Shown piece after piece: positions 1-4,126 of a DNA stretch of 8,940 nucleotides (the first letter of the stretch is position 1; each line of letters opens with the position of its first letter). The DNA lies in NCBI GenBank assembly GCA_012510755.1, contig JAAZHL010000184.1:1-8940 (forward strand), in the 5' to 3' direction. This DNA is from Leucobacter sp. GTDB taxonomy: Bacteria > Actinomycetota > Actinomycetes > Actinomycetales > Microbacteriaceae. The position numbers and the translations under genes were made by a program. Below the pieces are notes generated by a model. The model made no database searches and had not been told where the DNA came from. It worked only from the letters and a program-made list of their open reading frames with translations.

Positions 1-163
1 ACACGGCAAGATACACGGTCGCCGGCAACAACGTCTCAACGATGCCGCGCACGCCACCGATCGCCTCGAGCACGCCCCGCGCGCTCACCGCCTCACCCGA
101 CAGACCCGCCTCGATCGCCCGACCAAGCCCGGCCTGCTGAGTGCGGTCGTCTTTCTCGGTCAC
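1..163 (-). CDS. DUF3159 family membrane protein, N-terminal 54 residues (partial)
   Basis: I translated the minus strand from a GTG at 163-161, and the frame stays open to the window edge. The visible protein has a polar, charged start (VTEKDDRTQQAG, initiator read as Met) followed by a glycine-rich stretch. It then enters a hydrophobic segment, GIVETLLPATVYLAV (residues 40-54), which looks like the start of a first membrane helix. This matches the N-terminus of the actinobacterial DUF3159 membrane proteins as I know them, which commonly follow DUF3710 genes. The GTG overlaps the DUF3710 stop in a GTGA arrangement, so translational coupling is likely. A purine-rich AGAGGT lies about ten bases upstream, inside the DUF3710 gene. 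The function of the family is unknown. The remainder lies outside the window, so topology and length cannot be judged. Confidence 0.82.
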   Translation of the reverse strand, partial: MTEKDDRTQQAGLGRAIEAGLSGEAVSARGVLEAIGGVRGIVETLLPATVYLAV

Positions 164-822
164 GCTTGGGCGACCTCTTGGCCAGGCATCTGACCAGCGC
201 CGGCCGGCACCTGCAACGGCAACAACTCACGCGGCGGCATCGGCTGATCGCCACGCACCACAACCACATCACGGAACAGCTCGACGACACCCTCGCGAGC
301 CGCAGCATCGTCAGCGGCCTTGCCCATGAGCACGCCACGCAGCATCCACCTGGGGCCATCAACCGCAACAAACCGCACCGTGCGCTGGCCGCCACCCTGC
401 TCGGCCGGAACATTCGTCACGACCACAAGCTCAGTGCCCAAGGCGCCCGAATCTTCACTGACCTGCGCCCCCTGCGAAGCAAACTGCTGCGCAATCTCAG
501 CGCGCACCTGATGCCACAACCCAGTGGTCTTCGGTGCGGCAAAGGCCTGCAACTGCAGCAGCGATCCTTGAAAATCGAGAGTCACCGCGACCACACGCTT
601 CGCACGCTCATCAACCTCAAGCCGCAACTGCAAACCCTCACGCGGCGCAACCTTGATGCCACCAAAATCGACGTAAGGCTTGATCGTAGGCACCTCAGAA
701 ATATCGAACGGACCAGCGCTCGCTCGATCATCAGGCATCGACTTCGACGTATCGACCGTAGCCTCTACCGACACCGAAGCCAGCTCAACCTCATCGGCCA
801 CCGGCTGTGTCTCGTCACTCAT
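160..822 (-). CDS. DUF3710 family protein, 220 aa
   Basis: A conserved actinobacterial protein of unknown function. Residues 1-36 are acidic, low-complexity and probably disordered. The DUF3710 domain runs from about residue 37 (GPFDISEV) to about 207. It includes PYVDFGGIKV, a Leu/Val-rich strand region with LQLRLEVDE and LQLQAFAAP, RFVAVDGPRWMLRGV, and a closing FRDVVVVRGDQPMPPRELLPL. These blocks agree with my memory of the family. There is no signal peptide or membrane helix, so it should be cytosolic. I chose the ATG at 822-820; the GTG one codon upstream would only add one residue. The gene sits 95 bases downstream of dut on the same strand and overlaps the DUF3159 start by four bases, so at least the last two genes are co-transcribed. 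The sequence gives no catalytic motif and no function is assigned. Family assignment is confident. Confidence 0.9.
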   Translation of the reverse strand: MSDETQPVADEVELASVSVEATVDTSKSMPDDRASAGPFDISEVPTIKPYVDFGGIKVAPREGLQLRLEVDERAKRVVAVTLDFQGSLLQLQAFAAPKTTGLWHQVRAEIAQQFASQGAQVSEDSGALGTELVVVTNVPAEQGGGQRTVRFVAVDGPRWMLRGVLMGKAADDAAAREGVVELFRDVVVVRGDQPMPPRELLPLQVPAGAGQMPGQEVAQA

Positions 823-903
823 CACTCACTCATCTCACTCGCAGCACCAACACCACTGATGCACTAAACCAGTGCCAACCATGGGCACCTCATACTGAAA
901 TCT

Positions 904-920
904 TAGGCGTGATTAGCCTA
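904..920 (-). terminator. Weak stem-loop at the dut stop codon
   Basis: TAGGC (904-908) and GCCTA (916-920) form a five-base inverted repeat around a seven-base loop. The minus-strand dut stop TAG is the first half of the stem. On the minus strand it is followed by AAGATTT, only a hint of a U-tract. Two more five-base stems lie in the 98-base spacer before DUF3710 (around 862-876 and 872-888). It may attenuate transcription between dut and DUF3710, but it is too weak to call a terminator confidently. Confidence 0.22.
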
Positions 921-1367
921 CGCCCGACCGGCGACACCGGTAGAACCAAACCCATCGGCGCCACGCTCGCTCGCAGGCAACTCATCGACCGGCACGAACG
1001 TGGCACGCGACTCCGGCATCACAATCATCTGCGCGATGCGGTCGCCCACCGAAACCTCAAACGACTCGCGCTGATCAAGATTAATGAGCGAAACCTTAAT
1101 CTCGCCCCGATACCCAGCATCGACCGTGCCAGGCGAATTCACAATCGAAATACCATGCCTCGCAGCCAAACCACTGCGCGGCACAATAAACGCCGCATAC
1201 CCCTCGGGCAACGCGATGCTCACACCCGTCGCGACAAGGGCACGCTCACCAGGAGCAAGCACCAACGCCTCAGCACTGCACAAATCGGCGCCAGCATCGC
1301 CAGGCAACGCGTATGCCGGAACATGGTCAGCAGGGGCAACAATAGGAACTTGCACAAGATCAGTCAC
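918..1367 (-). CDS. dut: Deoxyuridine 5'-triphosphate nucleotidohydrolase (dUTPase), 149 aa
   Basis: Hydrolyses dUTP to dUMP and pyrophosphate, which keeps uracil out of DNA and supplies dUMP for thymidylate synthesis. It is a cytosolic homotrimer needing Mg2+. All five trimeric dUTPase motifs are visible in order: motif I PGDAGADL (22-29), motif II PRSGLA (63-68), motif III SPGTVDAGYRGEI (78-90) with the catalytic Asp at 83 and the uracil-site Tyr at 86, motif IV VGDRIAQMIV (107-116), and the flexible C-terminal motif V ADGFGSTG (137-144). The 149-residue length is normal for bacterial Dut. Motif III has SPG where NPG or APG is usual, a mild change. The start is a GTG at 1367-1365 with no Shine-Dalgarno sequence. 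A good -10 box six bases upstream suggests a leaderless mRNA. The DUF3710 and DUF3159 genes follow on the same strand. Confidence 0.97.
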   Translation of the reverse strand: MTDLVQVPIVAPADHVPAYALPGDAGADLCSAEALVLAPGERALVATGVSIALPEGYAAFIVPRSGLAARHGISIVNSPGTVDAGYRGEIKVSLINLDQRESFEVSVGDRIAQMIVMPESRATFVPVDELPASERGADGFGSTGVAGRA

Positions 1368-1379
1368 CCCGACAGATTA
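1368..1379 (-). promoter_or_regulatory. Leaderless promoter of dut (-10 box TAATCT)
   Basis: On the minus strand, TAATCT (1379-1374) fits the TAnnnT -10 consensus. It is followed by exactly six bases and then the dut GTG, so transcription would begin at or next to the start codon. No Shine-Dalgarno sequence precedes the GTG, which agrees with a leaderless transcript. The base composition at the -35 position (TCCGCT at 17-base spacing) is poor, as is common for actinobacterial promoters. Confidence 0.55.
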
Positions 1380-1455
1380 GCCGAATATCGACGTTGAGCG
1401 GAGCCCGCAAGCGATGCACAGAGCAAGTACACAGGCATCACCCGCGAGCCCCCGA

Positions 1456-1467
1456 GATAATAGAAGC
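1456..1467 (+). promoter_or_regulatory. Leaderless promoter of the DUF3093 gene (-10 box GATAAT)
   Basis: GATAAT (1456-1461) matches the -10 consensus at five of six positions. It ends six bases before the ATG at 1468, which places the likely +1 on the start codon. There is no Shine-Dalgarno sequence in between. This geometry decides the start of the DUF3093 gene in favour of 1468 over the in-frame ATG at 1414. No clear -35 hexamer is visible. Confidence 0.55.
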
Positions 1468-1929
1468 ATGAGCAAGGACTCCCCCACGACGTTCAGCGAA
1501 CGCCTCTGGCCCTCACCATTGCTGCTTCTCAGCCTGCTGCTGTTGCTGCCGGCGAGCTTCATGGTGGTGTTTCCGGTGAGCCCCGCCCTGGCAACGCCCA
1601 TCGCCATCGGCGTCTATGTCATCATCGCCGGGTCACTCGTGCTCATGTCGCCCACCGTCAACGTTCGCGACGGCGTCTTGACCGCGGGCAACGCCCAAGT
1701 CGACGTGTCGCTGCTCGGCAAAATGCGCACGCTCGACGACGCGACCCTTAGGCGCGTGATTGGGCCCAGCGCCGACGCGCGCGCCTACCTTGTGGTGCGC
1801 GGGCACATTCACCGAGGCGTGCAGATCGAGATCGCCGACGAACAAGATCCGACGCCCTACTGGGTGATCACCACACGCAACCCGAACGAACTGCTAAAAG
1901 CGATCGAACGGGCCAAGCAGCCCCGCTAG
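1468..1929 (+). CDS. DUF3093 family membrane protein, 153 aa
   Basis: A small actinobacterial protein of unknown function. It opens with a short polar cytosolic stretch containing the family-typical FSERLWPSP (9-17). Two adjacent membrane helices follow, about residues 18-37 (a leucine-rich run) and 40-60, separated by a short Pro-containing turn. From about residue 62 the protein is soluble, with alternating hydrophobic strands such as VNVRDGVLTAGNAQVDVSLL and YWVITTRNPNELLKAIERA near the C-terminus. This resembles a PH-like or bacterial-PH fold, but that is inference. The in-frame ATG at 1414 would add 18 residues (HRASTQASPASPRDNRS region) that do not look like family sequence and lie upstream of the likely -10 box, so I place the start at 1468. 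The gene diverges from dut across a 100-base spacer and converges on the DUF4193 gene. Confidence 0.88.
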   Translation: MSKDSPTTFSERLWPSPLLLLSLLLLLPASFMVVFPVSPALATPIAIGVYVIIAGSLVLMSPTVNVRDGVLTAGNAQVDVSLLGKMRTLDDATLRRVIGPSADARAYLVVRGHIHRGVQIEIADEQDPTPYWVITTRNPNELLKAIERAKQPR

Positions 1930-1939
1930 TCAGCGGGGC
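1920..1939 (+). terminator. GC-rich stem-loop spanning the DUF3093 stop codon
   Basis: GCCCCGCT (1920-1927) and AGCGGGGC (1932-1939) form a perfect eight-base stem with a four-base AGTC loop. The TAG stop of DUF3093 (1927-1929) sits at the stem-loop junction. There is no U-tract, but U-less GC hairpins directly after stop codons are common in high-GC actinobacteria. It is likely the terminator of DUF3093, and possibly bidirectional toward DUF4193 transcripts. Confidence 0.5.
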
Positions 1940-1947
1940 GCTGGGCC

Positions 1948-1983
1948 TGCGTCAGCAAGCGATGCTTGCTAACCCGAGCATTC
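1948..1983. repeat. 36-base direct repeat, copy 1 (extragenic copy of the DUF4193 3' end)
   Basis: This copy is identical over 36 bases to 2008-2043, exactly 60 bases away. Read on the minus strand it contains GAATGCTCGGGTTAG, the last codons (E-C-S-G) and stop of the DUF4193 gene. A perfect hairpin follows, with arms AGCAAGC and GCTTGCT and a three-base loop (1954-1970 on the plus strand). Similarity continues for about six more bases past 1983 if one inserted C is allowed. This copy has no gene attached and looks like a tandem duplication remnant. Confidence 0.9.
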
Positions 1984-2010
1984 CGACGTAGTGACGTCGG
2001 CGCCGAATGC
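1978..2010. repeat. Imperfect palindrome between the two repeat copies
   Basis: CCGACGT (1983-1989) and ACGTCGG (1994-2000) form a perfect seven-base stem with an AGTG tetraloop. Outside it, GCATTC (1978-1983) can pair with GAATGC (2005-2010), with CGCC bulged on one side and one shared C. The outer arms fall inside the two copies of the 36-base repeat. It has no U-tract. It may contribute to termination of the converging DUF3093 and DUF4193 transcripts. Confidence 0.6.
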
Positions 2011-2043
2011 GTCAGCAAGCGATGCTTGCTAACCCGAGCATTC
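2008..2043. repeat. 36-base direct repeat, copy 2 (overlaps the DUF4193 stop)
   Basis: This is the second copy of the sequence at 1948-1983. It covers the last four codons and the TAG of DUF4193 (2043 to 2029 on the minus strand) and the seven-base-pair hairpin just downstream (2014-2030). The hairpin overlaps the stop codon, as in DUF3093, and may act as the DUF4193 terminator although no U-tract follows. TGCGTC (2008-2013) also pairs with GACGCA (2044-2049), just beyond the repeat. Confidence 0.9.
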
Positions 2044-2319
2044 GACGCAAACCGGGCCGAGCTTGCTCTCGTGGTCAAGCTGCGAACGGTGCCGCACCAA
2101 GAAACAATTCACGCACGTGAACTCATCATCTTGCTGTGGCAGCACCACCACGTCGAGCTCAACATCAGACAAATCTGCCCCGGCAAGCTCAAAACCTGGG
2201 TTATCAGCATCTTCGGCGTCGATAGACGACGCCCCTTCAGAAGGGCCCCGCTCTTTCAGAGCCTCAATCGACTCAGACTCGTCCTCAGACTTACGGGGGA
2301 CATCGTAATCGGTAGCCAT
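2029..2319 (-). CDS. DUF4193 family zinc-ribbon protein, 96 aa
   Basis: A small acidic actinobacterial protein of unknown function. It opens with MATDYDVPRK, a typical start for the family as I recall it. Residues 10-65 are strongly acidic and probably flexible, with an ELAGADLSDVELDVVVLP stretch. The C-terminal third is a zinc ribbon: C69-x2-C72 (FTCVNCFLVRHRSQL) and C91-x2-C94 (VCVEC), so four cysteines very likely hold one Zn2+. Such ribbons often contact nucleic acid or RNA polymerase, but nothing here shows a partner. The ATG at 2319 has a strong Shine-Dalgarno sequence (AGGAG, 2327-2323). The gene diverges from sepH across 225 bases and converges on the DUF3093 gene. Its last codons lie within a 36-base repeat duplicated downstream. 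Confidence 0.92.
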   Translation of the reverse strand: MATDYDVPRKSEDESESIEALKERGPSEGASSIDAEDADNPGFELAGADLSDVELDVVVLPQQDDEFTCVNCFLVRHRSQLDHESKLGPVCVECSG

Positions 2320-2322
2320 TCT

Positions 2323-2327
2323 CTCCT
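2323..2327 (-). promoter_or_regulatory. Ribosome binding site of the DUF4193 gene
   Basis: AGGAG on the minus strand (2327-2323) ends three bases before the ATG at 2319, as part of GTAGGAGAGA. It is a strong site and fixes the start. It contrasts with the leaderless dut and DUF3093 starts nearby. Confidence 0.75.
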
Positions 2328-2351
2328 ACGCTCTACTTTGACCTGAATTCA

Positions 2352-2431
2352 CAAACCGCGGCCATAGTTTGCCTCACAATACCCCCTATGCGCAAACCGA
2401 ATGGCCGTGAATTTGCTGAGCGCGGCAAATT
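2352..2431. promoter_or_regulatory. Cluster of inverted TTTGC half-sites in the DUF4193-sepH divergent spacer
   Basis: AATTTGC (2410-2416) and GCAAATT (2425-2431) form a perfect dyad with an eight-base spacer. GTTTGC (2367-2372) faces GCAAAC (2392-2397) across 19 bases. CAAAC (2352-2356) and GTTTG (2367-2371) form a third, overlapping dyad. The spacer is visibly more AT-rich than the flanking genes. This could be an operator array controlling sepH, DUF4193 or both. No known regulator is recognised from the motif. Confidence 0.35.
2376..2381 (-). promoter_or_regulatory. Candidate -10 box for the DUF4193 gene (TATTGT)
   Basis: TATTGT on the minus strand (2381-2376) is the only TAnnnT match I find between the sepH side and the DUF4193 ribosome binding site. 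It would give a 5' leader of about 50 bases, consistent with the good Shine-Dalgarno site. No clear -35 hexamer is present. It lies inside the TTTGC half-site cluster. Confidence 0.3.
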
Positions 2432-2532
2432 TCAACATCGGAAGTCGTGATCCTCGTCACCAATTTTCACAACCGCCCGCGTCAATACGTGACCTCTCAG
2501 GCCAGACGTGACACCCTTATTGCTAGTCATCG

Positions 2533-2539
2533 AGAGGAG
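2533..2539 (+). promoter_or_regulatory. Ribosome binding site of sepH
   Basis: AGAGGAG (2533-2539) ends five bases before the ATG at 2545, near-ideal spacing. It supports this start over any downstream alternative. Confidence 0.8.
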
Positions 2540-2544
2540 CCGAC

Positions 2545-3891
2545 ATGGATGAACTACGTGTGGTGCGACGTGAGAACCAATCTCTTATCGTCGCAACTGA
2601 GACCGGCCAAGAGTTTCGCCTCGTCGTTGACAGCAACATACTTTCAGATCTTCGCCACCTCGCTCGGCAATCAAGCCCGACCACCCGAGTCAGCCCACGG
2701 CAGATCCAGGCCCTCGTGCGCGCAGGCAAAAGCCGAGCCGAAATTTCGGAACTCACCGGCGCAGAAGACCACGACATCGAACGCTACGAAGAGCCCGTGC
2801 TCGCCGAACGCAGGTTCATTCTCACCTCGGCGCAGCAAGTTGCGGTGCGCACCACACCAAGCGAGACTGCTGAGCAGCAATTTGGCACCGTGATCGCCGA
2901 GCGGCTCATCGCGCTGAGCGCCAAAAACATCGAGTGGAGCTCGAGGCGCGACGACGAAGCCGGCTGGATGATCGGTCTCGAATTCGACTCGTTCGACGTG
3001 TGGCATCGCGCAGTGTGGTCATTCGACCACCGCAAATCGGCGCTGTCGCCCATCACCCCCGACGCCACCAGCCTGTCGAAGCTTGGCGATGTCGGCGAAC
3101 GCCTGATTCCAAAGCTGCGTGCCGTCGACTCTGAAACAGAACGTGACCGTTTCGATTCTGGTGCATTTGATCACGAGGATCTGCCCGCGCCCGACGCGGC
3201 TAGTCCCGGTGCTGGTGCTGGCTCTGGCTCGGGCAGCGGCTCAGGCTCGGGCTCTGGCGACAGCATTGGGGGCGATGCGGCCGCCACAGCTGCACGCAGC
3301 GCCGCCACCGAAGCTGCTCTGCGCTCGGGGCACCCGTCAACCGGCTCAATTCCGATTGTTGATGCAGACGCTGAATATGCTCGCCGCCGCGAAATCGATC
3401 AACGTGCGATCAAGACGCCAGAAGCGGAGGCCCCAGATCTCGGCCAGACCGCAGATCTGCTCGACGCCCTGCGCCGTCGGCGCGGTGAGCGGGCCGACGC
3501 GACGTCGCCTGAACCAGAAGACACTGCTGAGGTTGCAACTCCGGTCTCGCTGCATCAAAATCCGCACCAGTCGTCGCCACAGTCTTCGCAACAGTCCTCG
3601 CAACATTCCTCGCAACCCGATTCGGGTGGCCTGGTCGAGCTGCCCACGCCGCCGCTAGCCGAAGGCGAAGCCCCCGGCGACGCTGCGGCTCGTGAGCCCG
3701 GGGCACGCGAGGCAGCAGGGCGCGAGGCCGGGGCGCGCGACACTACGGAATCGGCCGCTTCGGCGACTCCGGCAGAGGGCGGGCCCAGCGACCGTGCCAC
3801 CGAACGCTCACGGCGCAGCCGCGGGCGCACCTCGATTCCCAGCTGGGACGACATTCTTTTCGGAACCCGCAGCGAAGAAGATCCCGACTAG
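2545..3891 (+). CDS. sepH: Cell division protein SepH, 448 aa
   Basis: SepH is an actinobacterial divisome protein. It binds FtsZ and promotes filament assembly and Z-ring formation (established for Streptomyces and mycobacterial homologues). The N-terminal DUF3071 domain covers about residues 1-170. It starts MDELRVVRRENQSLIV and includes a helix-turn-helix (about 50-83, RVSPRQIQALVRAGKSRAEI) that in the family contacts FtsZ rather than acting as a classical regulator. It ends near VWHRAVWSFDHRKSALSP. A long acidic, low-complexity linker follows, with a GA/GS tract (222-238), an SSxQ tetrapeptide repeat (343-358) and an Ala/Arg/Glu/Gly-rich stretch near 380-400. The protein ends with the conserved SepH C-terminal motif SIPSWDDILFGTR (430-442). 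The start is fixed by AGAGGAG five bases upstream. The gene is monocistronic, diverges from DUF4193 and converges on a phosphodiesterase-like gene. Identification is confident; the linker is poorly conserved in the family. Confidence 0.95.
   Translation: MDELRVVRRENQSLIVATETGQEFRLVVDSNILSDLRHLARQSSPTTRVSPRQIQALVRAGKSRAEISELTGAEDHDIERYEEPVLAERRFILTSAQQVAVRTTPSETAEQQFGTVIAERLIALSAKNIEWSSRRDDEAGWMIGLEFDSFDVWHRAVWSFDHRKSALSPITPDATSLSKLGDVGERLIPKLRAVDSETERDRFDSGAFDHEDLPAPDAASPGAGAGSGSGSGSGSGSGDSIGGDAAATAARSAATEAALRSGHPSTGSIPIVDADAEYARRREIDQRAIKTPEAEAPDLGQTADLLDALRRRRGERADATSPEPEDTAEVATPVSLHQNPHQSSPQSSQQSSQHSSQPDSGGLVELPTPPLAEGEAPGDAAAREPGAREAAGREAGARDTTESAASATPAEGGPSDRATERSRRSRGRTSIPSWDDILFGTRSEEDPD
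3208..3258 (+). repeat. Gly-Ala/Gly-Ser coding repeat in sepH
   Basis: This stretch encodes residues 222-238: GAGAG followed by six Ser-Gly pairs. Codons vary (tct, tcg, agc, tca for Ser; ggt and ggc for Gly), so the tract is under protein-level selection or is old rather than a fresh slippage product. It lies at the start of the disordered linker. Confidence 0.85.
3571..3618 (+). repeat. Four imperfect 12-base repeats in sepH (SSxQ units)
   Basis: There are four contiguous 12-base units starting at 3571, 3583, 3595 and 3607. They encode SSPQ, SSQQ, SSQH and SSQP (residues 343-358). Units two to four differ at only a few bases, which suggests recent tandem expansion. The segment is uncharged and Ser/Gln-rich, unlike the acidic linker around it. 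Confidence 0.8.
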
Positions 3892-3983
3892 ACCGGCGCG
3901 CGCACTCGCCCGTCAACCCTCGATGGCCGCAGGCCCTCGCCCCGCGCCCTCGCACCCCGTGCGCAACCACAAGCCCCCCCCCG

Positions 3984-4044
3984 GCCAAAGGGGCGCAAAT
4001 GGCTGTCTCAACTCAAGGAAGAGAGCCATTCGTGTCCCTTTGGC
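3984..4044 (+). other. Long structured hairpin downstream of sepH (terminator or RNA element)
   Basis: GCCAAAGGG (3984-3992) pairs perfectly with CCCTTTGGC (4036-4044). AATGGCT (3998-4004) pairs perfectly with AGCCATT (4024-4030). The five positions between add G-U, C-G, G-U and C-G pairs and one A-C mismatch. After a G-G mismatch, TCT (4006-4008) pairs with AGA (4020-4022), leaving an 11-base loop. The total is about 23 pairs with two mismatches. Nine C residues (3974-3982) lie just before it, and no U-tract follows on either strand. It sits 92 bases after the sepH stop and 82 bases from the stop of the converging hydrolase gene. It may be a bidirectional transcription barrier, an mRNA 3'-end stabiliser or a small-element remnant. 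The rest of the 3892-4126 gap shows nothing I can name. Confidence 0.75.
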
Positions 4045-4126
4045 GAGAAAACGGCTCGACACCCCACCGAAACGGGTAGACCGGATTCCGGCTGCGTGAT
4101 CCTCGTGACTGCAACAGCAACAGCAA

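Noticed and set aside
166..1397. Long plus-strand open frames opposite DUF3710 and dut (166-867, 807-1397).
   Set aside because: They are antisense to well-supported genes, rich in Arg/His/Leu/Thr, resemble no family and have no ribosome binding site. They arise from the codon bias of the opposite strand.
1407..1417. GCAAGCGATGC near dut, matching the hairpin core of the 1948/2008 repeat over 11 bases.
   Set aside because: The second arm of the palindrome is missing (CACAG instead of TTGCT), so it does not form the hairpin; 11-base matches are common by chance.
2446..2457. 12-base sequence CGTGATCCTCGT shared by 2446-2457 and 4095-4106.
   Set aside because: A 12-base match is expected by chance about once or twice in a window of this size, and no similarity extends beyond it.
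2447..2893. 148-codon plus-strand frame overlapping the sepH start.
   Set aside because: It covers the sepH upstream region and is out of frame with the clearly conserved SepH N-terminus; it has no ribosome binding site.
4111..4126. Short GCAACA microsatellite-like run after the hydrolase stop codon.
   Set aside because: There are only about two and a half units; too short to support a repeat call or a function.
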